Both the position numbers and the translations under genes were made by a program. This document shows positions 17,694 to 27,300 of a DNA stretch of 64,000 nucleotides, piece after piece (position 1 is the stretch's first letter; each line of letters starts with the position of its first letter). Under the pieces are notes generated by a model that did no database searches, had not been told where the DNA came from, and worked only from the letters and a program-made list of their open reading frames with translations. Source of the stretch: Saccharophagus sp. K07 (GTDB lineage: Bacteria; Pseudomonadota; Gammaproteobacteria; Pseudomonadales; Cellvibrionaceae); assembly GCF_014336955.1 (NCBI RefSeq), contig NZ_QRAI01000002.1, positions 62,001 to 126,000 on the forward strand. The letters run 5' to 3'.

Positions 17694-17721
17694 AAGATGT
17701 TTGCCACACGGCAAACATCTT
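17694..17721. terminator. Bidirectional hairpin between glpK and the convergent gene
   Basis: AAGATGTTTGCC (17694-17705) pairs exactly with GGCAAACATCTT (17710-17721) around a 4-nt loop. It lies between the two convergent stops at 17689 and 17726. Confidence 0.75.
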
Positions 17722-17725
17722 TGCG

Positions 17726-18340
17726 TTAAAGATAAATCCAGCCGCGATTGGCTTGATCCTTGGAAAATTTCCAATGACGTTCCAGCACAAGCGCACCAGG
17801 GAAAACCTGATTCGCTTTGGTTTTGGCAACATCGGCAAGGCCCGGAATAAATAACTGGTGCAATCTCAATTCTGAAATATGGTTGTGTGCCGTCATTTTC
17901 ACCGCGCCGAGACCGTCGTTCATCGGCTGCACAACGTGATTCCCCAATCCTTTGTAAGCAAGTAAAGGTTCACGCACAGTGGCGCGAATCAGTGTGCCCA
18001 TATCGCTCCATTCCGGCGGGACACAACACAACAAGCGGGCGGCCATAGGTACAGCAATATTTTTTTGCTGCGCGAAATTAAAAATTCTCTCAAATTCCCT
18101 TTTATGAACCCACCAACCGCCCGTGGCCGCATCTGTCAATTTGGCTGAACCCGCCGCAAAGCGATACAGCGTCGCGCCAGTGCGAAGTTCTTCGCGTTGT
18201 GGATTAATCATTCCACCGGTTTGAGGATAAATCAGCGGCTTTCCATCGGGGCCCACAATGGCGGCTGAAGGACGGGTGTTTTTCCCCAAAGCTTGCATGC
18301 GGCTGAGCGGATTGTTAAACGCGGCCTGGTTTGCATACAT
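17726..18340 (-). CDS. Hypothetical protein
   Basis: 204 residues from the ATG at 18340, supported by GGAGAG 7 bp upstream; a longer in-frame start has no ribosome site. No signal peptide or membrane helix. The sequence is globular with many aromatic residues (GGWWVHKREFERIFNFAQQKNI, LLCCVPPEWSDMGTLIRATV, HNHISELRLHQLFIPGL). I do not recognise a family. It shares a terminator hairpin with glpK and stands alone, so context says nothing about its role. Confidence 0.7.
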   Translation of the reverse strand: MYANQAAFNNPLSRMQALGKNTRPSAAIVGPDGKPLIYPQTGGMINPQREELRTGATLYRFAAGSAKLTDAATGGWWVHKREFERIFNFAQQKNIAVPMAARLLCCVPPEWSDMGTLIRATVREPLLAYKGLGNHVVQPMNDGLGAVKMTAHNHISELRLHQLFIPGLADVAKTKANQVFPGALVLERHWKFSKDQANRGWIYL

Positions 18341-18614
18341 CGCAGTCTCTCCGTAGTGTTCGAAACGAGCGGCAACGCTAAACCAGTGCAAGGGTATCTG
18401 TAAAGTGGGCGCAAAATTTGTAGTAGATCTGTACTCGGGAAAATGTGCCGCCAGAGCGAAGACGGAATTTGTTAATTTTTGTTAAACGCGCGCTAATGGC
18501 CTTTCCCCTCGGTTGCGGTGCAAGAATGCCGAGTGATAAGTGTGATAGGAGATATCCAAAACACGGAATTCCAATCTGTTGCTTAACACGCTACTGAAGC
18601 GTTGCGAGGAGATT

Positions 18615-19043
18615 ATGGAAACACAAGAGCTGCATCGAGGAAGATTGATCGATCATATTCAGTTGGTGGTGCGTGATATAGCCGCATCAGAAAAATTTTA
18701 CAGTGCCGTTATGTCTGCCCTGGGTATTCCTATTAGCGGCCGCGGAGAGGGGTATTTTTGGGCAGATGAGTTGTTCGTCTCTTCACCCGACAATCCTGCC
18801 GCTCAGGGGCTGTTAACCGGCAGGCACCATTTGGCGTTTCAAGCCAAAAACCGGGCAGAGGTGGATGCTTTTTATAAAGCGGCCTTGGCCAGCGGCGGCA
18901 CAAGTAACGGCGAACCGGGCGAGCGGGACTATCATCCGGGCTACTACGCCGCGTTTGTGCTCGATCCGGACGGCAATAATATAGAGGCGGTATACCACGG
19001 CGAAGCCAATCGCAGCGCGCCGTCGGTCTATATTACGTTTTAG
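18615..19043 (+). CDS. VOC-superfamily (glyoxalase/bleomycin-resistance-fold) protein
   Basis: 142 residues from the ATG at 18615 with GAGGAG directly upstream. Single VOC unit with two beta-alpha-beta-beta-beta modules: LIDHIQLVVRDIAASEKFYSAVMSALG and HHLAFQAKNRAEVDAFYKAALASGG, ending in GYYAAFVLDPDGNNIEAVYH. Metal-ligand-like His and Glu are present (DHIQ, HHLAF, IEAVYH). It may be a lyase, dioxygenase or binding protein. A homologous VOC gene is at 53747-54118 in the same window. Confidence 0.85.
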   Translation: METQELHRGRLIDHIQLVVRDIAASEKFYSAVMSALGIPISGRGEGYFWADELFVSSPDNPAAQGLLTGRHHLAFQAKNRAEVDAFYKAALASGGTSNGEPGERDYHPGYYAAFVLDPDGNNIEAVYHGEANRSAPSVYITF

Positions 19044-19216
19044 CAAGGTTGAGCTAGCGCCTTTGAAATGCCTGCAGACGCATATTAATGCACCAGCGGA
19101 GCGCATGTGGTGCTTCGTACAGATGGGGCAGTGGTTTTGACTAGAATCTCGGATGTGTATGAGAGCCGGGCGCACGAGACAATTCGAATCGAACCACAAT
19201 AAGTGAGGAACACAGT

Positions 19217-19390
19217 ATGCCGTTAACCATTACCGATCCCATCAAATTGATATTTGCGATCCTGCTGCCTCCTTTGGGTGTGTTTCTGGAGGTAGGTTTT
19301 AAAGGCCCTTTCTGGATCAACATCATCTTGACCCTGTTGGGGTATATCCCAGGGATTATTCACGCGCTCTATGTGATTTTGAAACATTGA
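19217..19390 (+). CDS. Pmp3/YqaE-family small membrane proteolipid
   Basis: 57 residues and two transmembrane helices with the UPF0057 pattern: DPIKLIFAILLPPLGVFLEVGF and FWINIILTLLGYIPGIIHALYVI. Ribosome site GAGGAA lies upstream of the ATG. Members of this family are stress-induced membrane peptides linked to membrane potential and salt tolerance in yeast and plants; the bacterial role is poorly known. It lies among other probable stress genes. Confidence 0.88.
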   Translation: MPLTITDPIKLIFAILLPPLGVFLEVGFKGPFWINIILTLLGYIPGIIHALYVILKH

Positions 19391-19413
19391 GTACGCCGCA
19401 CATGGATTGTGCG

Positions 19414-19587
19414 TCAGCTCCGCTCTTTTGCCTTTTCTTTGTTTTTCTGCGTTTGAAAAAATCGCCGTCTCGCAGAGCCGTGCAGTTCTAAACGGTCCGC
19501 TTCTTCTTTAATTTTTTTGGATTTTTCCTGCATGGCAATCCAATTGGCGGTGCGGCGTTCCCATGTGCGGTCGTTGGCTATTTGCAT
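19414..19587 (-). CDS. Small, highly charged hypothetical protein
   Basis: 57 residues, about a third Lys/Arg (KSKKIKEEADRLELHGSARRRFFQTQKNKEKAKER), starting at an ATG with AGAGGT upstream. It is predicted helical and could bind nucleic acid. Convergent with the Pmp3 gene, stops 24 bp apart. No family recognised. Confidence 0.55.
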   Translation of the reverse strand: MQIANDRTWERRTANWIAMQEKSKKIKEEADRLELHGSARRRFFQTQKNKEKAKERS

Positions 19588-19715
19588 AAATACCTCTACT
19601 CAAATATATCGCAAAAAACGCAGCGCTCGGCGGATTTTTGACAGCAGTCTGCTAGTACACTAGAGGACGCAACAATTAGACCAGGGCGAACCTTATCTAT
19701 AGACCAGACATGAAC

Positions 19716-20468
19716 TTAAGCGGCTTTAACCGCGCAAAACACCACGTTACCGTTTTCGCCCTGCCATTCTCGTAAGCGTGCGAAATCGTGTTCCAGTATC
19801 TGCACTTCGAATCCTTCGTTTTCCAACATCTGCCGAATATTGATAATGTTGACGGCGGTCATGGAGTGTTTTTCTTGATAGTGACGCTGGCTTTCGCCTG
19901 CCGTCTCACGAATATCGATATGCAAATCTAGATCATCGCCTTCGCCGCTGTAGTGCCAGCGAGTTTGAAAACGCAGCTGATTATGGTTGGGTAGAGTTAA
20001 ATAGTGATAATGGCCGTCATCGTTGGCTATGCAATCTTTATCTACCGCATCAAAACAAAACACGCCGCCAGGGGCGAGGGCGGCATAAATATTTTTAAAG
20101 GTTTTCTGCAGCGCGGCGACGGAGGAACAATAATGAATTGAATATAAAAAGCAGCTGATCAAATCCATCGAATTATGCAAATCGATCTCACTCATATCGA
20201 GACATATCAGATTTGCCGAAGGGCAGCGGTCAGCTGCCATGTCCAACATATCCTGGCTGATATCCAATCCATTACAGGAAAATCCGGCATCGGAAAAATG
20301 CGCTAACAACATGCCGGAGCCGCAAGCCAAATCCAGATACTGTTTGCCCCCGTTGCCCCAAAGAGAATTGGCCCGCAATACAAAGTCGCATTGCTCGTGG
20401 TAATCGATATTTGAGCAGAGCAGATCGTAATAATGCGACAAATCAGCGTAGAGAGAAGGGGAGGACAT
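19716..20468 (-). CDS. Class I SAM-dependent methyltransferase
   Basis: 250 residues from the ATG at 20468 (MSSPSLYADLSHYYDLLC). Rossmann-type SAM domain with motif I LDLACGSGMLLAHFSDAG, acidic residue in CNGLDISQDMLDMAADRC, and motif IV region DLISCFLYSIHYC. A C-terminal beta-rich part (FQTRWHYSGEGDDLDLHIDIRE) resembles small-molecule methyltransferases that act on a substrate in the cytoplasm. The substrate is unknown. No operon partners; the next gene on this strand starts 570 bp upstream. Confidence 0.85.
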   Translation of the reverse strand: MSSPSLYADLSHYYDLLCSNIDYHEQCDFVLRANSLWGNGGKQYLDLACGSGMLLAHFSDAGFSCNGLDISQDMLDMAADRCPSANLICLDMSEIDLHNSMDLISCFLYSIHYCSSVAALQKTFKNIYAALAPGGVFCFDAVDKDCIANDDGHYHYLTLPNHNQLRFQTRWHYSGEGDDLDLHIDIRETAGESQRHYQEKHSMTAVNIINIRQMLENEGFEVQILEHDFARLREWQGENGNVVFCAVKAA

Positions 20469-20588
20469 CAGAACACACCGGGGAAAAGCGGAGACCAACA
20501 GAGATAAGTGAAGACAAAGAGGGGCGCACTGTAAAGGTTTGCCAGAGGATAGGCAAGCTGCGCCCCGCTAAAGAAGGGCTTAGGGTGA

Positions 20589-21041
20589 TTAAATATCTTC
20601 TAAACGATTCGCGCTCTGCACCATCTGCAATAGGGTCTGTTCTTCCTGCTCGACCAGTTGGGTTAAGACTTCCCGAGCGGAACCCTGCACAAAATCCTCA
20701 AAATGGTCATATAGCCGGATGACTCGGCGGTGCTGTTCCTCCAGCTCGTGCAAAATGTCGCCCGTTTCCATGGTTGCATATGGATGGTTGCGGCTGTCGT
20801 GTTTGGAGGGATGAAATTGTTCCTTATATTCGCTGATAAGTGTATTCAGCGCATTTTCCGGTGCTTTTTCCCGAAAGCGTTCAACCAGTTCTTCCAACTG
20901 ATTTTCATGACCAGCCAAATATTCCAACAGCATACGCGAGCGCTCATTAGTTGTTGCCTTTGCGGCTTGTTGGAATCGCTCCGCCATTTCGCGATGAAAC
21001 TCCTGTGTCCAGATCATCAATTCATTCAGTGTTTTTGACAT
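20589..21041 (-). CDS. Ferritin-like/hemerythrin-like four-helix protein
   Basis: 150 residues from the ATG at 21041 (GAGGAA upstream). Almost entirely helical with regularly placed Glu and His (EFHREMAERFQQAAKATTNERSRMLLEYLAGHENQLEELVERF; DILHELEEQHRRVIRLYDHFEDFVQ; LVEQEEQTLLQMVQSANRLEDI). The ExxH-like pairs could bind a di-iron centre. It resembles short rubrerythrin-like proteins found beside stress genes. Metal binding is inferred from the pattern and not proven. Confidence 0.65.
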   Translation of the reverse strand: MSKTLNELMIWTQEFHREMAERFQQAAKATTNERSRMLLEYLAGHENQLEELVERFREKAPENALNTLISEYKEQFHPSKHDSRNHPYATMETGDILHELEEQHRRVIRLYDHFEDFVQGSAREVLTQLVEQEEQTLLQMVQSANRLEDI

Positions 21042-21360
21042 AGTTTCCTCAGTGTTCACCTGTTGCGATTACGGTGCCGCGACCCGGCTGGTTTCTATTG
21101 CAATTCTAAGATGAGTTAGCAAGGTTTGTTCCGATAGCAGTTTGCCTAAGATCCGTCGCCAAATTGCAATATTTTTTTGTCGTTAATGGCAAGCTCGATG
21201 TAATAATTTCTACAACCTGCGGTTAAAAGCAACTTTTGTCGTGCTTATGCCGCATTTTTGTTCGGTATGGTCGTTGGTTATTGGTGGCACAGCCATTGCC
21301 TTTACTAGGCGTAAGTAAGATGTTCCGAATTAAAAACAATAATTTTTGGAGGAATCCATT
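21042..21360. other. Divergent intergenic region
   Basis: About 320 bp between the ferritin-like gene and the DUF378 gene, which are divergent, so it carries two promoters. I see no clear operator or hairpin. Confidence 0.4.
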
Positions 21361-21654
21361 ATGGCTACAACGGCGCATATTCCAGAACGACGCGTAATTC
21401 CGGACCGCCGCGCAGGTAATTTGGCTCGCAGCCGCATGAGCACTTTGGACCGTGTGGCTTTGGTCTTGTTAATTGTCGGAGGAGTTAATTGGGGGCTTGT
21501 TGGATTGTTTAGCTTCGACTTGGTTGCAGCGATTTTTGGGCCTATGAGCTTATTGTCTCGTATTGTGTATATTTTGGTGGGAGCTGCTGCGCTTTATTCA
21601 ATTTATACCACGGTAAAATTATCCTCAAATAAGCCCTATAATCCGAATCCGTAG
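21361..21654 (+). CDS. DUF378 (YuzA-like) two-helix membrane protein
   Basis: 97 residues from the ATG at 21361, with a strong ribosome site (GGAGGA). A polar, Arg-rich N-terminus (RRVIPDRRAG) is followed by the DUF378 pattern: DRVALVLLIVGGVNWGLVGLFSFDLVAAIFG and LSRIVYILVGAAALYSIYT. Function unknown. The terminator right after it indicates a monocistronic unit. Confidence 0.85.
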   Translation: MATTAHIPERRVIPDRRAGNLARSRMSTLDRVALVLLIVGGVNWGLVGLFSFDLVAAIFGPMSLLSRIVYILVGAAALYSIYTTVKLSSNKPYNPNP

Positions 21655-21680
21655 CCTTAATTTCCATCCAATAATATTGT

Positions 21681-21707
21681 AAAGAGCCGTTTTTACGGCT
21701 CTTTTTT
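21681..21707 (+). terminator. Rho-independent terminator of the DUF378 gene
   Basis: AAAGAGCCGT (21681-21690), TTTT loop, ACGGCTCTTT (21695-21704), then further Ts. A textbook intrinsic terminator 26 bp after the stop; it may also serve the convergent gene ending at 21720. Confidence 0.92.
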
Positions 21708-21719
21708 GTGTGCGTATGT

Positions 21720-21953
21720 TCAAGGTCGCGAATGACCGCCGTGTATGCCCGTCATTCGACTCAATAGCATCTGAAATTCTTCCTGACTGATATCCACTAA
21801 TTCCACAACCCGGCCATACAGCATGATGGTGGGTACATTGCGCCCGCCCATTTCTTCCTGCGCTTTTTTCAAACAATACAGAATAATGCGCTCTTTGCGC
21901 GTCAGTCCGTCGCGTACGTCCGGAATATTGCTGATATCGATAATGTTGGTCAT
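21720..21953 (-). CDS. Small hypothetical protein
   Basis: 77 residues from the ATG at 21953 (MTNIIDISNIPDVRDGLTRKERIILYCLKKAQEE). Amphipathic helices with no membrane segment. The pattern of a charged helix followed by VPTIMLYGRVVELVDISQEEFQMLLSRM suggests a small folded helical domain, perhaps a winged helix. The ribosome site is weak, and a longer frame begins at 21983. No family recognised. Confidence 0.5.
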   Translation of the reverse strand: MTNIIDISNIPDVRDGLTRKERIILYCLKKAQEEMGGRNVPTIMLYGRVVELVDISQEEFQMLLSRMTGIHGGHSRP

Positions 21954-22074
21954 AGCTATAGTCTTTAACTGCTCGACCAACACTGAGGCGGTGAGCGATA
22001 ACCTAAGGATGTGTTTTCGTGACGCCTATTAGAGTTTAGATGCGGGACGCTGTGCAAGATGTGATGCTGTTCTT

Positions 22075-22512
22075 TTATCCAAACCTTTTTGCACCCGTGT
22101 AATTCAGCATCCATTGGGTACCAAATTTGTCACTGCAGATTGCGTAACATTCGGCCCATTCCGTTTCCTGTGGAGTCATTTCCACACTTCCTCCCTCACT
22201 TAACGCGGCAAATAGTGTGTTGGTCTCTTGTATGGATTCAGTTTCCAGGTTGATGTAGAAATTATTGCCTCGGACAAATGGTCTACTCCATGAGACCACT
22301 GAATCCGTGGCCATCAGTGAAACATGTGGGCCGAGTGGCAAGACGATATGGGCGATTTTGTCCAGCTCTTGTTCCGCCACACCCATTGAGTTACCGGGAA
22401 AATCACGAAATCGAATCACACTTAAAAATTCTCCACCAAAGACACTGCGGTAGAAGTTGAATGCCTCTTCGGTATTGCCTTGGAAGTTGAGATAGATATG
22501 GGTGCTGATCAT
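22075..22512 (-). CDS. PhnB-like VOC-family protein
   Basis: 145 residues. The ATG at 22512 is preferred because the upstream in-frame ATG carries within its own codons the GGAG that serves this one 8 bp later. The sequence fits the 3-demethylubiquinone-methyltransferase-like/PhnB VOC group: ISTHIYLNFQGNTEEAFNFYRSVFGGEF, IAHIVLPLGPHVSLMATDSV, GNNFYINLETESIQETNTLFAALSEGG and the C-terminal DKFGTQWMLNY. The family is widespread and mostly of unknown function. Confidence 0.87.
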   Translation of the reverse strand: MISTHIYLNFQGNTEEAFNFYRSVFGGEFLSVIRFRDFPGNSMGVAEQELDKIAHIVLPLGPHVSLMATDSVVSWSRPFVRGNNFYINLETESIQETNTLFAALSEGGSVEMTPQETEWAECYAICSDKFGTQWMLNYTGAKRFG

Positions 22513-22709
22513 CAAAGTGTTCTCCATCGGTGAATGATTACCTGTTATCGGTATTCACTAGTCGCAGCAGCCTAGGCCAGATCGACAGTAGGATTAATAC
22601 GGCAAAAAGTGGCACAGGGCGTGTGATTTGACTTAACGGAGATGTGGCATATGCTCATTTTAACAATATGCAATTGCCGACGAATAAGACGCTATTCCGG
22701 GAATAGATT

Positions 22710-24002
22710 ATGTTTTTAAGGCGGGTGGAAGCCGTTAAGGCCATCTTCTTTATTGCGATTTGCCTAGCACCCTGGGTTGGCTACACCAAGCCTGAGGCTG
22801 GCAAAGCCGCGGCTGACGCGTCCGGTCGTTCACCCAATCTGTTGGTGGGATTAGGTTTATCGCCTGCGGAGATTGAGGCCAGATTGGAAGCAGACTACCA
22901 GCAGCTGTTCCATGGACGGCCAGACGACCAGCGGGTGTTCTATCCGGCGGGCAAAAATGCCGATGGCCCTTTGGCCTACATATTCGACGTTGCCAATGAA
23001 GACGTGCGCTCTGAGGGTATGTCCTACGGCATGATGGTCGCGGTGCAACTGGATAAAAAAGCGGATTTCGACGCCCTGTGGAACTGGTCCGTCACCTACA
23101 TGTACCACAGCAATAAAAAGCATCCCGCCTCTGGCTACTTTGCCTGGTCACTCTCGCCCGGCGGCGTGCCCAAAGACGAAATGCCTGCGCCGGACGGTGA
23201 AGAATATTTCGCCACAGCGCTTTATTTCGCCGCTGCCCGCTGGGGCAATGGCAAAGGCATCTACGACTACAAAACCTGGGCGGATAGGATTCTCACCAGC
23301 TTGCTGCACAAGCCGCTGATCAAGGGATCACTGCAAAATGGCGAGGTGAAAAGCGCTGGCAATCTTTTCAGTCTGGAGCACGCCATGGTGCGCTTTACAC
23401 CGGACGGCATCTATTCCGAGCGCACGGATGCGTCCTACCATCTGCCGGCGTTTTACGAAGTCTGGGCGCGGGTAGGGCCGCGTAAGGATCGGGATTTCTG
23501 GCGGCGCGCTGCGGCGGTCAGCCGCGACTATTTCGTCAAAGCCGCACACCCGCTCACCGGCCTGACACCGGATTATGGCGAATTCGACGGCCGTCCCTGG
23601 GCTGCGCCCTGGCGCAGGGAATCGGTGGATTTTCGCTACGATGCTTGGCGCACCGCCATGAATTGGTCCATGGATTGGGCATGGTGGAAGAAAGACCCGC
23701 GGCAGCAGGAATTGAGCGATCGAATCCAGGCGTTTTTTCACCGGGAAGGGTTGGATAAATACCAGAGCCTTTACAGCCTGGATGGAAAATCTCTCGGTGG
23801 CGGACAGTCAACGGCGTTAATCGCCATGAACGCGACCGCCAGCATGGCAGCCACCCATCCGCGCCGCGAGGAATTTGTACAGGCTTTATGGAAGAAAAAA
23901 GCCCCGGAAGGGTTCTACCGTTATTACGATGGCATGTTGTATATGTTGGCAATGCTCAATGTAAGTGGCCATTATCGCGATTGGACATTGGAATCGCGCT
24001 GA
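22710..24002 (+). CDS. GH8 glycoside hydrolase, probable reducing-end xylose-releasing exo-oligoxylanase (Rex)
   Basis: 430 residues with an N-terminal signal peptide (VEAVKAIFFIAICLAPWVGYT), so periplasmic or secreted. The (alpha/alpha)6 domain shows the GH8 pattern, with the general acid probably Glu102 in EDVRSEGMSYGMM and the base probably Asp311 in VDFRYDAWRTAMN. FRYDAWR and the overall length fit the Rex subgroup (about 390 residues mature) better than the cellulases of bacterial cellulose synthesis. Rex removes xylose from the reducing end of xylo-oligosaccharides, in keeping with the CE15 esterase of this window. No synthase genes are adjacent, which speaks against a BcsZ role. Confidence 0.85.
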   Translation: MFLRRVEAVKAIFFIAICLAPWVGYTKPEAGKAAADASGRSPNLLVGLGLSPAEIEARLEADYQQLFHGRPDDQRVFYPAGKNADGPLAYIFDVANEDVRSEGMSYGMMVAVQLDKKADFDALWNWSVTYMYHSNKKHPASGYFAWSLSPGGVPKDEMPAPDGEEYFATALYFAAARWGNGKGIYDYKTWADRILTSLLHKPLIKGSLQNGEVKSAGNLFSLEHAMVRFTPDGIYSERTDASYHLPAFYEVWARVGPRKDRDFWRRAAAVSRDYFVKAAHPLTGLTPDYGEFDGRPWAAPWRRESVDFRYDAWRTAMNWSMDWAWWKKDPRQQELSDRIQAFFHREGLDKYQSLYSLDGKSLGGGQSTALIAMNATASMAATHPRREEFVQALWKKKAPEGFYRYYDGMLYMLAMLNVSGHYRDWTLESR

Positions 24003-24359
24003 TTTTTAGATCCACGGCAGCCTTGAGATAATTTTTTGCGTAAAAACTATTTGTGCGCGTTGCCATCCTGCGTGTCTATGAAGCATTAAGTCTATTTCTT
24101 CTTCTGACTTCACAACTCCCGCAAGCTCGCGTTGCGGGAGTAAGTACTTGTTCCGCATAATCCATCCCTTTGTTTCGCGTCCCAAAACTGAGCTGATCCG
24201 CCACCTTAAGAGGGTCATCGCACAGTGGCGAAATGCCGGTTGCTCTAGATTCTCTGTATCGTTGGGTGGCGCTCCGTAATGGGCCTCCAACCGTCCATCA
24301 TCAAGCCTTACAAATACCCTAGCGGGTGTTGAAAAGGCCCTTACAGGCGTTGATAAAAA
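24003..24359. other. Intergenic region with a possible decayed minus-strand ORF
   Basis: About 357 bp between the GH8 gene and the hybrid kinase gene. A minus-strand frame stays open through the whole gap (24006-24392, 128 codons), with sequence such as LEQPAFRHCAMTLLRWRISSVLG. It has no ribosome site and overlaps the kinase start. I treat it as a gene remnant or chance frame. Confidence 0.3.
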
Positions 24360-27300
24360 GTGTCCAAGTCTGAATTGTCCCCCGTTGATCAAGTAGGTTT
24401 TCAGCGAATTCTTACCCGCAACGTCGCCATGCCTTTGGTGGCCGGGCTGATCAATGTTGTTTTATTTACGGTTTTGGCAATGTCACTGGTATCTGTGCTG
24501 CGCGCAGCCAAACACACAGAAGAAGTGGTCACGCACGCAAATCAGATGGTCAATCTGGCGGGCGATATGCAGGCGGCTTTGCGCGGTTATTTGATTACCG
24601 GTGACCAGGAATTTCTCGATGCATTGGAGATCGCCAAAGACGGGTTGGGAGCCGAAATAGACGCGGCCCATGGACTGGTGAAAAGCAACGCAGTGCAAGT
24701 GGAGCGCTTGAATAGCATCAGCAATTCGCTGAAAGAGTGGAGTGCATACGCGCAAAACTCGATTGAATTGAAGGACACCAATCAGAATTTTGCTGCATTG
24801 GTGCGCACGCGCGGTAAGACGGAAGGAGCGGAATTTCGCCGCGGTATTATTGAATTCAAGGATGCGGAAAAACTGACACTACAACAGCGCAATGACAGTG
24901 TGAGTGGCCGGGGAACAATCGCCATAGGACTCTATTTGGTTCTCAGCATTATAGTCACCGCATTGCTGGCTTATTTAGGGCGGCGCGAGCTGCTGGGACT
25001 TTCCCGCGTCTACAGCAAAGCCCTGCAAGAAAGCCGCGAGCACACGGAATTGTTGGAACAACAGGCGTGGCATCGCTCGGGGCAAGTGCGGTTAGCGGAA
25101 AAAACCATTGGGCGCTTATCCTTACCCGTGCTCGGCCGCATAGTGCTGGATTTTCTCGGTAGCTATATCAATTCCGTGGTGGGTGCCATGTATGTGCGCA
25201 CGGAAGAAGAGGCCGGGTTGCAAAGAGTGGCAACCTACGGTTTGAGCAAAGAAGCGAGCCAAATTCCGCAAGTGATTGGTGAAAGCGACAGTCTGGTGGA
25301 GCAGGCCTTGTTTGCCAACCGCATGATCCAATTGGACGAGGTGCCGGCTAATTATTTAAAAGTAAGCACAGGTCTTGGCGATACTACGCCGCGTTATATT
25401 TTGGTGTTGCCGATTACCCACGACGGCTCGCCCAACGGTGTTTTGGAACTGGGTTTTCTGCGTCGTCCTTCGCCGCGTGAATTGGAGTTTTTACAGCTGA
25501 TTGCCGGCACCATCGGCACCACTGTGGAATCATCCCTGTACCGCCGGCGTTTGCAAAACGCCCTGGAACAAACGCAACAGCTCAATGAAGAATTACAAGT
25601 GCAGCAGGAAGAATTGCGCACGGCAAACGAAGAGCTGGAAGAGCAGTCGCGCGTTTTGGAAGAATCGCAAACCATGTTGGAAAACCAGAAGGCAGAGCTG
25701 GAACAAACCAACGAAAAATTGCTGGAGCAGGCAACCGTACTCGACGAGAAAAATCGCGCACTCAACGCTATTCAGGCTGCATTGGAAGAACGTGCGGCGG
25801 AACTGCAAAAAGCCAGCAAATACAAATCCGAATTCCTCGCCAATATGTCGCACGAGCTGCGCACGCCGCTGAACAGCTCGATGATCCTGGCCAAAATCCT
25901 CGCGGAAAATGCCAGGGGCAACCTCGACGAAGAGCAAGTGCAATTTGCCCGCAGCATTTATTCCGCCGGTAACGATCTGTTGAATCTGATCAACGATATT
26001 CTGGATATTTCCAAGGTGGAAGCGGGCAAATTGGAATTGCGCCCAGAATATATTGATCTGCGTCGCCTGCTGCAGGATTTGCAGTTGGTGTTTGAACCGC
26101 TGGCCATGCAGAAAAAACTGGCGCTGGTAATGGAAATTACCAATTCTGGTTTGCATTCGATCGTAACGGATCGCCAGCGGCTCGAGCAGATACTCAAAAA
26201 TCTGCTGTCCAACGCCATAAAATTCACCGAATCCGGGCAAATTTCCTTAAAGATCAGCGCAGCTGCCGATGGCCAGATTGCCTTTGCAGTCAGCGACACC
26301 GGCATTGGTATAGCGCCGGATCAGCAGGACATTATTTTTGAAGCATTTCAACAGGCCGAAGGCGGCATCAATCGCCGCTACGGCGGCACTGGGCTCGGCC
26401 TCTCTATTTCGCGTGATCTCGCCAAATTGCTCGGTGGCAACATTGATTTGCTTAGCACCCCCGGAGCCGGCAGTACCTTCACTTTATATTTGCCCGCCGA
26501 ATATCAAGAATCCCAGGCGGAAAATCTGCCGCCGGAAAAACCTCAGCCGCAGGTATCCACTTCTGCAAAAACCGCCAGCGCGAGTGCGCCTTATGAATTA
26601 TCCGCGCACGAACTTGCGGCGCAGAATTCGAATGCGCCAGCGGCGGAACTGTCTTTCGTCGATGATCGCGGAAAGATCGATCCTGCGGGACGTTCCGTAT
26701 TGGTTATTGAAGATGATGCCGAGTTTGCCCATGTACTTTACAAACTCGCGTGCGACCTCGGTTATCAATGTGTGGTGGCCTTGACCGCCGCCGATGGTTT
26801 GCGTCTTGCGTCGGAAATATTGCCGGATGCCATATTGCTCGATCTGGGATTGCCCGATGCCTCTGGTATGACCGTGCTGCAAAAACTCAAGCGCAATTCC
26901 ACTACGCGCCATATTCCGGTGCATGTGGTATCCGCAGCAGATCGCACCGAGTCCGCCTTGCAAATGGGCGCGGTGGGTTATGCGGTAAAACCCGCGACGC
27001 GCGAAAGTCTGCAAAAGATGTTTGAAAAAATCGAAGAAAAACTGACGCGCAAAATGAAGCGGGTTTTATTGGTGGAAGACGACGCGCTGCAGCGCGAAAG
27101 CATCCGTCAATTAATTGGTGAGGAAGATATTGAAATCACGGCAGTGGAAATGGGTGGCGAAGCTTTGGAACTGCTGCGCAATACCATTTTCGACTGCATG
27201 ATCATCGACCTGAAATTGCCGGATATGCAAGGTCACGAATTGCTCAAGCGTATGTCGAGCGAAGTGATTTGTTCCTTCCCTCCAGTGATTGTTTATACCG

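Noticed and set aside
22075-24002. Possible cellulose-synthesis (bcs) operon because of the GH8 gene
   Set aside because: No synthase, BcsB or BcsC gene is adjacent and the GH8 protein fits the exo-oligoxylanase subgroup better.
25593-26240. 215-codon minus-strand ORF inside the hybrid kinase
   Set aside because: Antisense of the coiled-coil/HisKA region; Phe/Gln-rich translation is typical of shadow frames.
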